In this document: one piece after another, positions 16,794 through 25,493 of the stretch
Position numbering within the stretch: position 1 is the stretch's first letter
How the letters are laid out: each line of letters begins with the position of its first letter
Source of the DNA: Stakelama portus
Lineage (GTDB): Bacteria > Pseudomonadota > Alphaproteobacteria > Sphingomonadales > Sphingomonadaceae
DNA length: 64,000 nucleotides
Reading direction: 5' to 3'
NCBI RefSeq assembly: GCF_003171655.1
Contig: NZ_QFZL01000003.1
Location: forward strand, 1-64,000
Translations under genes and position numbers: made by a program
Notes under the pieces: model-generated
What the model was told of the DNA's origin: nothing
The model's input: only the letters and a program-made list of their open reading frames with translations
Database searches by the model: none

Positions 16794-17345
16794 TCAATGC
16801 GTCCTTCCCGGCCCAAACTGCCCAAGCAACAGCGACGTTGCCGATGCTTCATCCGCTTCGGCTGACGGGCGCCCGATCAGGCCTTCGCACTCGTCGATGA
16901 TGAGTTGCATGTCATTGTTGAGCGGTAGGTTTTCCTCATTCGCATCGATCCCCGATCGCAAGGCCAGTACCGTTTCGACAAATTCGTTTCGGATCAGATG
17001 GGCCAGGCCCTCGGCAAACCGGCGAAGATATGCAGTATCTGGCAGCGCGCCGAGGGGCTCCCAGGTCGCCAATGCCCGCTGCGCCTCTCCGGAAGTCAGT
17101 TCGAAAAATCCCAGCTGGAAACGGGCCAGTGCGAAATCCGGCGCGAGCGCAACTGCACGGCTGAGCGAAGCATGCGCCTCGATTGGTCGACCTGCTCCGG
17201 CAAGGATCGACCCGCGCAGAAAATGCAATCGAGCATCCTCCGGATACGCGTCGATCATCTTCTCGGTCAGGACGATTGCATCGTCGGTCTGCACCTGCAT
17301 CGCACCGAGCAATTGCTGCATTTCATCGTCCGGACATTGGGTCAT
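16794..17345 (-). CDS. Small TPR protein, possible secretion chaperone
   Basis: This 183-residue protein has TPR-like helical pairs at about 20-120 (EDARLHFLRGSILAGAGRPIEAHASLSRAVALAPDFALARFQLGFFELTSG, read in parts). It has no signal peptide. It is preceded by a perfect AAGGAGG seven bases before the ATG, one of the few strong ribosome sites in the operon, which suggests independent high translation after the 18-base gap from fliA. Size and fold resemble class II (SycD-type) TPR chaperones of type III secretion systems. That is an analogy, not an identification. Confidence 0.75.
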   Translation of the reverse strand: MTQCPDDEMQQLLGAMQVQTDDAIVLTEKMIDAYPEDARLHFLRGSILAGAGRPIEAHASLSRAVALAPDFALARFQLGFFELTSGEAQRALATWEPLGALPDTAYLRRFAEGLAHLIRNEFVETVLALRSGIDANEENLPLNNDMQLIIDECEGLIGRPSAEADEASATSLLLGQFGPGRTH

Positions 17346-17363
17346 GTTCCCGCCTCCTTCATC

Positions 17364-18089
17364 CTATTCGCCAATTCGCCGGCGAAGCGTACGCAAAGCT
17401 TTGGCGTGAAGTTGCGATACGCGTCCGGGCGTAACGCCCAGTAACTGCGCCACCTGTCTGAAGCTAACACCGTTGCCGTAATGCTGGCGGATGATCATCG
17501 CTTCCCTCTCGGGCAAGCGTTCGATTTCCGAGCGTAGCTTCCCATGCAGCTGGCGCCAGGCAAGGCTCTCATATGCGCTCGGTCGGTGATCTGCCCCGTC
17601 CTCGCGTTCGATCATGCCGGTATCGTCCAGCATAACTCCAATCGCCATGCTTGAAACCATTTCGGTCAGAACGGCCAGGGTATCGCCAGCCCCGGTCGCG
17701 GCATCCGCCACCGAAGCCAAGCGTTCGGATGCCATTTTGCGTCGATAGCCATACTGCGCATCAAGCTCGTTCAGCCGTGCCGCGCCATCGATGATACAGC
17801 CTAGGATCCGGCGGCGCGCGAAGGCACCGAACGGAACCCCGCGAACCGGATCGTAGCGATCAATCGCGTGAAGCAGCCCTTCATAGGCGAACTGCTCCAT
17901 ATCACCCAGTTCGATCCCGTTATCAGGTCTGCGCCGGAGCTGACGCACCGCCAGCCCCCGGGCGAGGTTGCGATAGCGCGAGAAGAGCTGTTCGCGACAC
18001 CGGATTTCGCGCTCGAAACGCAAGCGGCGCCAAAGCGACGCTTCAACGCGAGGCGGCACCAACACGATGTCGAGCCCGACGCGGGTCAC
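17364..18089 (-). CDS. fliA: Flagellar sigma factor FliA (sigma-28 family)
   Basis: This 241-residue protein contains sigma-70 region 2 (about 55-95: DMEQFAYEGLLHAIDRYD..GVPFGAFARRRILGCIID) and region 4 (about 190-237: LPEREAMIIRQHYGNGVSFRQVAQLLGVTPGRVSQLH, read in parts). It has the compact layout of FliA, without region 1. It should direct RNA polymerase to late flagellar promoters. The start is GTG, overlapping the fliP stop (GTGA). It lies inside the structural operon rather than near flagellin genes, and no anti-sigma FlgM is in the window. Confidence 0.88.
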   Translation of the reverse strand: MTRVGLDIVLVPPRVEASLWRRLRFEREIRCREQLFSRYRNLARGLAVRQLRRRPDNGIELGDMEQFAYEGLLHAIDRYDPVRGVPFGAFARRRILGCIIDGAARLNELDAQYGYRRKMASERLASVADAATGAGDTLAVLTEMVSSMAIGVMLDDTGMIEREDGADHRPSAYESLAWRQLHGKLRSEIERLPEREAMIIRQHYGNGVSFRQVAQLLGVTPGRVSQLHAKALRTLRRRIGE

Positions 18090-18799
18090 CGGAAGCTGCC
18101 CATTACACCCTGCAGTACCAGCCCCCAGCCGTCGATCAGAACGAACATCAGAATCTTGATCGGCAGCGATATCGTTGCCGGGGGAACCATCATCATCCCG
18201 AGCGACAGCAAGATGCTGGCGACTACCAGATCAATCAGCAGAAATGGCAGCAGGATGACGAAGCCGATCGTAAAGGCGACCCGGAGTTCGTTGAGCAGAA
18301 ACGCTGGCGTCAGCTTGAGGATTTCCACGTCTTGCGGCCGTCGTGGCAACGGCGCCTTTGCGATTGCGTAAATGGCCTCGATATCGCTGTCTCGGGTCTG
18401 CGCCAGCATGAAGTCGCGCAGTGGCCCGCTCCCCCTGATCATTGCGTCCTGGACGGAAATCCCCCCCTCCATCAGCGGCGTGATCGCCTGGCTGTTCACG
18501 GCGGTGAGAGTCGGCGTCATCACAAAGGCCGTGAGAAACAGGCCCAGGCTGATCAGGACCGAACTCGGCGGCGTTTCTGGCATGCCGAACGCATGTCGGA
18601 TCATCGAAAGAACGACGACGATCCGCAGAAAGCTGGTCATGCTCATCACGATCGCCGGCAGAACCGCCAATATGGTGAGCAGAAGCGCCGTCCGGACGAC
18701 ATCGGTGGAAATGCCGGCGTCCGGCGCCGCAATCGCAGGCAGCGGAAGCGCGCACGCGCCGGTCAACAGGCCGCCGAACAGCAACGCCCGCCGTTTCAC
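18086..18799 (-). CDS. fliP: Flagellar export gate protein FliP
   Basis: This 237-residue protein has a cleavable signal peptide (about 1-24, ending AIAA) and the FliP core: MTSFLRIVVVLSMIRHAFGMPETPP, LFLTAFVMTP and FLLIDLVVASILLSLGMMM. It forms the export gate with FliQ and FliR. It is co-translated with fliO upstream (ATGA) and fliA downstream (GTGA). Length is normal. Confidence 0.95.
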   Translation of the reverse strand: MKRRALLFGGLLTGACALPLPAIAAPDAGISTDVVRTALLLTILAVLPAIVMSMTSFLRIVVVLSMIRHAFGMPETPPSSVLISLGLFLTAFVMTPTLTAVNSQAITPLMEGGISVQDAMIRGSGPLRDFMLAQTRDSDIEAIYAIAKAPLPRRPQDVEILKLTPAFLLNELRVAFTIGFVILLPFLLIDLVVASILLSLGMMMVPPATISLPIKILMFVLIDGWGLVLQGVMGSFR

Positions 18800-19182
18800 T
18801 GCGCGCCATCCTCATCGGCAACCTCGATCTGCGCTTCGCGCAGGACACGCTGCTCCCGGGCAGAGGACAGGACCAGATATTCACGGGAATCACAGCGAAA
18901 AACGCAAATATCGGCATGCTGGCTGATACGTCGCGTCTCGATTATTTCGATCCGCTGCGGCACCGTTTTGGTGCTCACCAATCCACGCATTGCGGCAAGG
19001 TCGATCCGACCACCACCACGCTTGAGAACCAGGGCAACGGCGCCGGCAAGCAGCAGGCAGACAAACAGGGCGCCGAGGATACGAACGATCGAAATATCGG
19101 GCGCATGGCCGCCGCCCAGCCGTTGGGCGGCGGCTGGCCCGGACAGCACGAGAAGCAGCAGCGCCCCGCCCGCCGGTATCAT
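18796..19182 (-). CDS. fliO: FliO-like flagellar assembly protein
   Basis: This protein of about 128 residues has a signal-like N-terminus, one membrane segment (about 30-55) followed by basic residues (KRGGGR), and a C-terminal beta-rich part (QRIEIIETRRISQHADICVFRCDSREYLVLSS, read in parts). This fits FliO, which helps FliP assemble. It lies between fliN and fliP as usual. The start is set at the ATG overlapping the fliN stop (ATGA); another ATG nine bases upstream is possible. FliO is poorly conserved, so order and topology carry much of the call. Confidence 0.8.
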   Translation of the reverse strand: MIPAGGALLLLVLSGPAAAQRLGGGHAPDISIVRILGALFVCLLLAGAVALVLKRGGGRIDLAAMRGLVSTKTVPQRIEIIETRRISQHADICVFRCDSREYLVLSSAREQRVLREAQIEVADEDGAQ

Positions 19183-19493
19183 TCGGGCCATTGCGTGATC
19201 TCGTTCAGCCGCACGGCAAAATGGTCGTCGGCGGCCACCAACTCGCCCCGCGCGATCGTGATTCCGTTGAGTCGCAGTTCGACCGCAGCGTTTAGTGCCG
19301 CATCGAGCGGGACGACCGAACCTGGGCTGAGTGACGCAAGTTCCCCGACGCGCATTGTGGCACCGCCCAACACTGCCTCGAGATCGACACTGACGTTTTC
19401 GATCAGTCGATTGTTGATCCGCTTCTGCTCTCGCTGGCGGGCGGAATCGTTTTCTGGGGAGATATCGGCGTCAGCCGCCTCAATGGAGTCCAT
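19179..19493 (-). CDS. fliN: Flagellar C-ring protein FliN
   Basis: This 104-residue protein has a charged N-terminus and a C-terminal SpoA domain (about 35-100: VSVDLEAVLGGATMRVGELASL .. NGITIARGELVAADDHFAVRLNEI). FliN builds the lower cytoplasmic C-ring and receives export cargo with FliH. The ATG at 19493 lies eight bases after the fliM stop. Size matches the short FliN type. Confidence 0.9.
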   Translation of the reverse strand: MDSIEAADADISPENDSARQREQKRINNRLIENVSVDLEAVLGGATMRVGELASLSPGSVVPLDAALNAAVELRLNGITIARGELVAADDHFAVRLNEITQWPE

Positions 19494-19501
19494 TGCAATG
19501 C

Positions 19502-20275
19502 TTACCTGAACTGAGTTTTGGAAATCTGCAGCGCGAGCCCGCCCGGCGCCTCGATAACCGCACAGGTACCCGCACCGGTCCGATCCGAAACGAGCAGTTC
19601 CAGCGGCACCGACAGCGGCTGGTCGAGGCGCAGCACGTCGCCGGTAGCGAGATCGGATAACTCCGCCGCGCTGATCCGGCAGCTTCCCAGCGATGCTCCG
19701 ATTGCAACGCGCACGTCCGCCAGCGCAGCGGAGCCCGATCCCAGCGGGGCATGCTGCGGCACGGGCAGGGTCGAACGGACAAAGCTGGCGAAAAGGCCCG
19801 GCGACAAATGAAACACCAAGTTCAACTGGCGTGTATCGTCGCAAATCTCAAAACTGTGCATCTTCGCCCGGGCAGCCTCCCCCGGAGACGCTTCGACCCA
19901 ATTTGTGGGCTTGGCGACGCCGAATCGGCTGCCCAGCCGGGCATAGAGATCGGCGAGCGCATCGCAGCCGATCTTCTCCAGCAGCAGGCGATCCGCATCG
20001 TTGAAAGGGTGATCGTGCCCAAGCGAAAGTAGCTGTGCACCGACGGCAACCGCCGCTTCCGGACTGACATCAACGAACAACTCGTTTCCGCAGCGAAGCT
20101 GCGTCGTGTTAGATATCGATCGCCTGACCGGCTGCGCGAAGAGCTCCCCGACCAATAGCGCCTCGCGACCGACCCACTCCATTGCCCAGCCGTCCACGAT
20201 CTCAACCAAAGCCACTCTGGCGGGACGCGGCGGTCGGGTTTCGGGGGGCAACCAGCTTCGAACCTTGGCATTCAT
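19502..20275 (-). CDS. fliM: Short FliM-like C-ring protein (SpoA domain)
   Basis: This 257-residue protein has a SpoA domain at its C-terminus (about 180-250: GDVLRLDQPLSVPLELLVSDR .. GGLALQIS), followed in the operon by fliN, so it occupies the fliM slot. FliM is usually about 320-350 residues, starting with a CheY-binding LSQxEIDALL peptide and having a FliG-binding middle domain with a GGxxG loop. Neither is visible here: the N-terminus reads MNAKVRSWLPPETRPP. It could be a divergent FliM or a SctQ/YscQ-like scaffold. Overlaps flgE by ATGA. Confidence 0.75.
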   Translation of the reverse strand: MNAKVRSWLPPETRPPRPARVALVEIVDGWAMEWVGREALLVGELFAQPVRRSISNTTQLRCGNELFVDVSPEAAVAVGAQLLSLGHDHPFNDADRLLLEKIGCDALADLYARLGSRFGVAKPTNWVEASPGEAARAKMHSFEICDDTRQLNLVFHLSPGLFASFVRSTLPVPQHAPLGSGSAALADVRVAIGASLGSCRISAAELSDLATGDVLRLDQPLSVPLELLVSDRTGAGTCAVIEAPGGLALQISKTQFR

Positions 20276-21450
20276 CCCTGACCTCGAATGCCGAATAGCT
20301 GCTGGATCATGTCGTTAGCGACACTGACAATTTGCGAGGACGCCTGAAATCCGCGCTGGACCATGATCAGGTCACCGAATTGCGCCGAAAGATCGACATT
20401 GGATGCTTCGAGCCGGTTCGACAGCACGTCGCCCATACGGGGATCAGTGCTGGCGAGCAGAAGCCGCTCGGTAGCGTGCGTCTGTTCGAAAATGCCGCCA
20501 TCCATTTGGCTGAGCGCCTGGGGATCTCGGAAGTCTGCCAGAGCAAGCGCACCGAGAATGGAAGTCTGCTCGTTCGAATAGCTGAGTTCGATTTCTCCGT
20601 CGGCGTTAACAACCAGCCCGGTCACCGTCCCCACGCCAAAACCATCAATTTCCGCAACCCGCAGCGTGGAAACTTCGCCCGCCGAGAACGACGACACGTC
20701 ACTGAAATCAAGCGTAAGTTCAATTCCGCTATCGGCATCAACAATCGAAAGCGTGCTGCGCTCGGGATCGATCACGCCGTCGGTTCCAAACGAAAATTCC
20801 GACGTGGCCACCTGGGTACCATCCTCGTCAGTGACAGCCACCGTCCAGGCATTGCCCTCGGCATCCGTGTTGCGGGTAAAGGTGATGGTCCAGTCATGCG
20901 ACCCGCCAGAGGAGTCCCAGACGGTAAGATCGCTCACGGAATAGGGGTCGGTGGCGCTTGAAGACAGATAATCGGCAAAGCGGATTTTGGTCGTTGCTTC
21001 GGGCGGGTTTGTCCGCTGCGGGTCGATCGACAAGCTGACTGCGCGCCCTGCTGAATTGAGCGTAGCCAACCGATAGCCGGTTTCGGCATGGACGATATAG
21101 CCTTGCTGGTCGACTTCGAACGAACCGGTACGCGTGTAAAATACCTTATCGCCGTCCAGCAGCACCAAAAAGCCGTTGCCGCGAACCGCAAGGTCGAGGC
21201 TGCTGTTGGTCGTCTGCAGGTCACCGGACGAAAAATCAAGCCGGCTATTGGCCAGTGTTACACCGTTGCCTCCGGTGGGATCGCCCGAATAGTTTACTCC
21301 GCTCTGCCCCCCGGAATAGTAATTTCGGAAACTGACCGTACTCCCTTTAAATCCGGAGGAATTGAGGTTGGTAACGTTATTGCTGATCTGTTGCAGGCCT
21401 TTCGAATAGGCATTCATGCCGCTCAGACCGATATAGATTGCGCCGAACAT
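20272..21450 (-). CDS. flgE: Flagellar hook protein FlgE
   Basis: This 392-residue protein has the N-terminal rod/hook helix (GLSGMNAYSKGLQQISNNVTN LNSSGFKGS, read in parts), the LDLAVRGNGFLVL motif, a beta-rich central domain, and the C-terminal FlgE/FlgG helix (NVDLSAQFGDLIMVQRGFQASSQIV, read in parts). It polymerises into the hook outside the cell under the control of FlgD (cap) and FliK (length). Three bases separate it from flgD. Length is typical for a hook protein, so a real hook is expected. Confidence 0.93.
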   Translation of the reverse strand: MFGAIYIGLSGMNAYSKGLQQISNNVTNLNSSGFKGSTVSFRNYYSGGQSGVNYSGDPTGGNGVTLANSRLDFSSGDLQTTNSSLDLAVRGNGFLVLLDGDKVFYTRTGSFEVDQQGYIVHAETGYRLATLNSAGRAVSLSIDPQRTNPPEATTKIRFADYLSSSATDPYSVSDLTVWDSSGGSHDWTITFTRNTDAEGNAWTVAVTDEDGTQVATSEFSFGTDGVIDPERSTLSIVDADSGIELTLDFSDVSSFSAGEVSTLRVAEIDGFGVGTVTGLVVNADGEIELSYSNEQTSILGALALADFRDPQALSQMDGGIFEQTHATERLLLASTDPRMGDVLSNRLEASNVDLSAQFGDLIMVQRGFQASSQIVSVANDMIQQLFGIRGQG

Positions 21451-21452
21451 CG

Positions 21453-21908
21453 TTACTCCCCTTCCCTGACTTGCGAGATGTTGTCGATCGACACTGCGGA
21501 GATGGTCTGGTCGTTTTCGGTTTCTATGGTGAGCAGCGGCACGCCATCCTTGAATGCGACCGCCGTTACCGTGCCAGTAAGCACCGTGGCGCCGGCCGGC
21601 ACATCGACAACCCTTCCCAGGATCGAAGTTGCCTGGAATCCAGCCTGCGACTCTGCAATGCGGGTCAGACGATCCGTCATCGTTTCGCCTTGCTGAATCT
21701 GCGAGAACTGACCGAGCTGCGAAACGAACTCGTAATTGTCCATCGGCTTGAGCGGGTCCTGATAGGTCAATTCGGTAAGAATGATCTTGAGCAAGGACTC
21801 AAAGCTCAGCCCATAGGCATCGGCGGCGCTTTGGGAGCCGGCGTTGCTCGACGAAGTCGAAGTCGACTGTGTGGGCACAAGATCCTGAATCGGCGCGATA
21901 GCGCTCAT
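21453..21908 (-). CDS. flgD: Hook cap protein FlgD
   Basis: This 151-residue protein has a Ser/Thr-rich N-terminus and the FlgD signature LLKIILTELTYQDPLKPMDN .. EFVSQLGQFSQIQQ. A shortened C-terminal beta domain follows (about 95-145). FlgD caps the growing hook. The family is usually 200-230 residues, so the outer domains are reduced. It overlaps the upstream gene by ATGA and precedes flgE as usual. Confidence 0.9.
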   Translation of the reverse strand: MSAIAPIQDLVPTQSTSTSSSNAGSQSAADAYGLSFESLLKIILTELTYQDPLKPMDNYEFVSQLGQFSQIQQGETMTDRLTRIAESQAGFQATSILGRVVDVPAGATVLTGTVTAVAFKDGVPLLTIETENDQTISAVSIDNISQVREGE

Positions 21909-22744
21909 TGGTTTTCCCCCTGTCTGAATGTTTCGGCGCTATTCGATGCCATGATCCGAATGGCCGCAATGGCACGACCGTGCCGCGACAGAAGTCCCGC
22001 AACCGTAGCCCGCAATCGATCGCGTTCTTCCTGCGGCAAACCGTTGACATGAATCATCGCGATCTCCCCGCCGCTGCTTGCTTCGAGGACAATCCTGGGC
22101 GAACCGCCTTCCCGCCTCGGCTTAGCCGTCCGCGCCGGAGGCGGTGCCTCCGCTTCCGGCGCAGCCGTGCCTGCGGCCGGATGGCTTTCAGCGCGGCCAG
22201 CGATGACCGGCAGCAGGTCCAGACGAGGAAGGTTGGAGACCGGTAGCGTAGGAAGGGGCCGCCGCCCTCCCACTCCGACAGCGCAGCTCATCGCTGTCGC
22301 AAGCGTATCGGAACGTGCCTTCCCGATTGCGATTTCCAGGCGATCGCCATCCACCGAATGTTTCGCCTGGCGGGAATCAGGCAGCAAGGCGGCAGCATCT
22401 CCACCGATATCTGCCGCGCGTTGCGCGCGTTCCCATGCCAGCGATCTGGTCTCAAGGAGCCCATCATGCTCGAACGCCCGCACAGGCCGGATCCGGTGCC
22501 CATCCCCGACAGCGTTGTCGGACATGTCCTGAAGCACCGCTGGATCGCCCGGCCCGTTTCCGATCTCAACCGTGGCCGCCCATCGATTTCCAGGAACGTC
22601 CGGCTCATATGCTCCGTCGGCAGGTACGCTGATCAGCGCAGCGGGAAGCAACGATGCGAATGGACGACCGGGATGATCCCCGTTCTGACCGCCATTTGCG
22701 GACTCGCCACGCTGAGGCGAGAACGGAACGACCGGAGCGATCAT
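21905..22744 (-). CDS. Protein in the FliK (hook-length control) position
   Basis: This protein of about 279 residues is rich in Pro, Ala, Gly and charged residues, with low predicted order up to about residue 215 and a more structured end (RIVLEASSGGEIAMIHVNG .. LLSRHGRAIAAIRIM). It sits between fliJ and flgD, where fliK normally lies, and its disorder suits an exported ruler. The typical FliK C-terminal domain (LRLxPExLGxVxV) is not recognisable, so this is a call by position. The ATG at 22744 overlaps the fliJ stop (ATGA) and has GGAG six bases upstream. Confidence 0.6.
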   Translation of the reverse strand: MIAPVVPFSPQRGESANGGQNGDHPGRPFASLLPAALISVPADGAYEPDVPGNRWAATVEIGNGPGDPAVLQDMSDNAVGDGHRIRPVRAFEHDGLLETRSLAWERAQRAADIGGDAAALLPDSRQAKHSVDGDRLEIAIGKARSDTLATAMSCAVGVGGRRPLPTLPVSNLPRLDLLPVIAGRAESHPAAGTAAPEAEAPPPARTAKPRREGGSPRIVLEASSGGEIAMIHVNGLPQEERDRLRATVAGLLSRHGRAIAAIRIMASNSAETFRQGENQ

Positions 22745-23190
22745 CGTGCGCTCCATCGCTGCGTTGCGCGATCCGACAGTGCATTTTGCATCCGCTCGTC
22801 TTCGCGCCGCTGTTGCTTGCGCCGCGCGGTCGCCAGCACATCCCTGCTGCTCGACAGTTGCGCCTCGGATCGATCGCGCGCGGATCGCGCAAGGTCGGTT
22901 TTCGCCTGCATCGCGTCGCGATGGTCGCTCGCTGCCATCCTCGCTTGCGCAGCATCTATCGCGCGCTGTCCAAATCCCGTCGCAAGCTCGGGAATCATCC
23001 TTTGACCAGCCAGATAATCGGCCCATTGCGCGGATGCTTCCGCGCTGCGCTGTTCGGCACGCAACAGGGCCTCGGTCGCTGATCGCTCGCGATCAGAGAC
23101 TTCCAGCAATCGCTGGGTCGACAACGCATTCTGCGCTTCGCGGATCGCCACAATACGGGCGAGCAGGCGTACTTCCGATCGCCTATTCAT
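22741..23190 (-). CDS. fliJ: Flagellar export protein FliJ
   Basis: This 149-residue, highly charged, nearly all-helical protein is probably an antiparallel coiled coil (about 5-140), with many Arg/Glu/Gln/Ala heptads (REAQNALSTQRLLEVSDRER, ALLRAEQRSAEASAQWADYL). FliJ sits in the FliI hexamer and links the ATPase to FlhA. It starts eight bases inside the end of fliI. Sequence conservation of FliJ is weak; coiled-coil character and position after fliI support the call. Confidence 0.8.
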   Translation of the reverse strand: MNRRSEVRLLARIVAIREAQNALSTQRLLEVSDRERSATEALLRAEQRSAEASAQWADYLAGQRMIPELATGFGQRAIDAAQARMAASDHRDAMQAKTDLARSARDRSEAQLSSSRDVLATARRKQQRREDERMQNALSDRATQRWSAR

Positions 23191-24511
23191 GCTGCGCCCC
23201 CGCAACGGCATGGCGCAGCGCTGGTATCGCCGTAGCGAAATCAATCCTTTCATCCCAGCGCTGCTGCAAAAACTGGAGCAGTGCCGGTCGAGCAGCCAGC
23301 GCTGCGTCCGTTTCCGGATTGGACCCCGGGCGATACACGCCGCTTTCGATAAGGACCCGAGATTCCTCGTAGATGGACAGGATACGTAGCGCCGCTCGCG
23401 CGGCGTCGCGATGACCCGGCTCGATGATCCGCTCCGCCTGGCGACTGATGCTGCGTGCAATATCGATTGCGGGAAAATGTCCCCGCTCTGCCAAGGTTCG
23501 CGACAAAACGATATGACCGTCGAGAAGCGATTTCATCGTCTCGGTAATAGGATCGTCGACCTCGTCCGTTTCACTGAGGATCGTCATGATTGCCGTGATG
23601 GCGCCGCTGCGCCGCCGTGCGCCGCACCGCTCGACCAGGCGTGGCAGCGCAGCGAATACATTTGGTGTATAGGCCCGCACGGTCGGCGGCTCCCCGGCAG
23701 ACAGTCCGATTTCGCGAAGTGCCATGGCAAGCCGCGTCACCGAATCCGCGATGAAGAGCACATGCTCCCCCCGGTCGCGCCAATGCTCGGCAAGGCAAAG
23801 CGCGACATCGACAGCGCGTGCCCGTAATGCTGCGCTGTCATCCGATGTCGCAGCTACCATAGTGAACCGGCTTGCGTCGTTGCGGCCCGCAACCATCCCC
23901 CAGATGCCCTCGACTTCGCGCCCACGTTCGCCGACAAGGCACAGGATACACCGATCGCACGCAATCTGGCTGGACAGTTGCTCGATCAGGCTGGTCTTGC
24001 CGACACCGCTCGCCGCGAAAATGCCGACGCGCTGTCCCATGCCAAGCGTCAAAAGCCCATCAATGGCCCGAATTCCGGTCGGGACGACAGAGGTAGGACC
24101 GACCCTATCGAGCGGAGAAGCCGACACGCCACCGCGCGGCACCAGGGCATCGGGAATAAGCGGCGCGCCACCGTCGATCGCTTCTCCAAGCGGGTTTATC
24201 GCTCGCCCTGCAAATGCCTGACCGACGGCGACGTCACCGCCGCTGCGTAGCCGAAAAACGCGGTCTCCGGGGCGAACCTGTCGGATTGTCCGCACCGGCG
24301 TCAGGACGACTCCCGATTCCGAAATCGCAACTACTTCGGCGATTGCCACGGCTTCGGTCGGGGCGTCAGATGCGATGATCTCGCAAAGATCACCCACCGC
24401 GCAATCGGGCCCAGAAGCCTCAAACCGACTGGCTGTCGTTGCCCGAACCACGGCGAAAGGCCGCAACAATTCCGCGCTATCGAGCAGGTCGAGGTAGCGA
24501 CGCTTCAGCAC
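23183..24511 (-). CDS. fliI: Flagellar export ATPase FliI
   Basis: This 442-residue protein carries a Walker A ASGVGKTS (about 167-174), the F1-beta/FliI block CLVGERGREVEG, and the Walker B/arginine-finger region (HVLFIADSVTRLAMALREIGLSAGEPP, read in parts). It powers export by forming a hexamer under the FlhA ring, with FliH as stator and FliJ as stalk. The start is GTG at 24511, overlapping the fliH end by seven bases. Full length and all motifs intact, so the export machine should be energised. Confidence 0.96.
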   Translation of the reverse strand: MLKRRYLDLLDSAELLRPFAVVRATTASRFEASGPDCAVGDLCEIIASDAPTEAVAIAEVVAISESGVVLTPVRTIRQVRPGDRVFRLRSGGDVAVGQAFAGRAINPLGEAIDGGAPLIPDALVPRGGVSASPLDRVGPTSVVPTGIRAIDGLLTLGMGQRVGIFAASGVGKTSLIEQLSSQIACDRCILCLVGERGREVEGIWGMVAGRNDASRFTMVAATSDDSAALRARAVDVALCLAEHWRDRGEHVLFIADSVTRLAMALREIGLSAGEPPTVRAYTPNVFAALPRLVERCGARRRSGAITAIMTILSETDEVDDPITETMKSLLDGHIVLSRTLAERGHFPAIDIARSISRQAERIIEPGHRDAARAALRILSIYEESRVLIESGVYRPGSNPETDAALAARPALLQFLQQRWDERIDFATAIPALRHAVAGAQHE

Positions 24512-25167
24512 GACACCCGTTCCATTTCCGATAGCAGCGCCAGAATGGCGTCTCGTTGCTCACGCACGTCGAGTGCGATTTCCTGCATCCTGCAGCAGAT
24601 CCGGCATTGCCCTGCGTGGAGATCGTGACCGAACCCCAGTTGATATTCGCCCTGCGCCAGGGCCCCGTCCTGCGGAAGCGTCGCAAAGTCACGTGGGCTG
24701 ACTTCAATCGCCACCACCGATTTCGTCCGCAGATCGCGCAATGCTCGAAGAACCATAGGCTCAACCATCCGGCTCCAGTTCGCGGGATCGCCAAACAACT
24801 TCTGAAGCACCGCATGGATCAGCATCGGCGCCAGTGCATCGAGCTCCGTCATCCGGGCCTGGAAATCGGATATTGCGGCCTTTGCTGCGTCACGAAAGAT
24901 CGCAAGCTGGGCTTCTGCATCGCGCGCTGCCTGTGCCTGGCCTTCGGCAAGCGCCGCCTTTCGCGCTTCCCGGATCGCTTCTGCATTGCCCGCCTCGTAA
25001 CGCTTGAGACCTTCGGAAAGGCGCGCGATTTCTCCTCGTAGACGATCGATCTCTACGTCTTTGAGGTCGAGCGCGGACACATGTTGGTCAGCGTCGGCCG
25101 TCGTTTTCGGCGCAGCGGCATAGGCACGGATCCCGGTCGCCAGCCTGCTCTTGATAACCGCCGTCAT
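24505..25167 (-). CDS. fliH: FliH-like export ATPase regulator
   Basis: This 220-residue protein has a helical, charged N-terminal half (about 45-115, DRLRGEIARLSEGLKRYEAG then Ala/Arg/Glu-rich) and a C-terminal domain with VLQKLFGDPANWSRMVEPMVLRALRDL and a V-ATPase-E-like end. This is the FliH/SctL layout. It tethers FliI to the C-ring. Its ATG overlaps the stop of the preceding small gene (ATGA), and it is followed directly by fliI. A CRICCRM cluster near residue 190 is unusual for FliH. Confidence 0.85.
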   Translation of the reverse strand: MTAVIKSRLATGIRAYAAAPKTTADADQHVSALDLKDVEIDRLRGEIARLSEGLKRYEAGNAEAIREARKAALAEGQAQAARDAEAQLAIFRDAAKAAISDFQARMTELDALAPMLIHAVLQKLFGDPANWSRMVEPMVLRALRDLRTKSVVAIEVSPRDFATLPQDGALAQGEYQLGFGHDLHAGQCRICCRMQEIALDVREQRDAILALLSEMERVSC

Positions 25168-25493
25168 TTGCCGCGCCTTGACGGGACGAAACTGTGCAGC
25201 ATCGCATCCGCAAGCGAGCGGCCGACGCCACCCTCGCAGGCGAGGGTCGCACGATTGACCGCTTCCCGACTGCGCTGGGTAAGCGTGTCTGTGCCGCGTT
25301 TCACCTGGTCGAGCCGCGCCTGCACCTTCGGCGAATATTCGGCTTGGCCTCTGCCCTGCCGTTCGGCAATCCGCAGCAGAAGCCATTGCCGGTCATCCAA
25401 TTCCAAACGCGCCAGCACGGCCTTGCGCTCACCCGCCGACAGCGCGAGCAGTTCGTCAATGGCCGCTGCCAATTTGCGATCAGACGCCGGCAT
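25164..25493 (-). CDS. Unrecognised 109-residue protein in the FliG position
   Basis: This gene lies exactly where fliG normally sits, between fliF and fliH, but it is only a third of FliG's length. It is helical and charged (DRKLAAAIDELLALSAGERKAVLARLELDDRQWLLLRIAERQ, read in parts), with a basic C-terminus. The FliG torque helix and its conserved charged residues are not visible. It overlaps the fliF end by 14 bases and fliH by ATGA, so it is a real member of the operon. It may be an adaptor between FliF and FliH, or a replacement for FliG. I do not recognise its family. Confidence 0.7.
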   Translation of the reverse strand: MPASDRKLAAAIDELLALSAGERKAVLARLELDDRQWLLLRIAERQGRGQAEYSPKVQARLDQVKRGTDTLTQRSREAVNRATLACEGGVGRSLADAMLHSFVPSRRGK

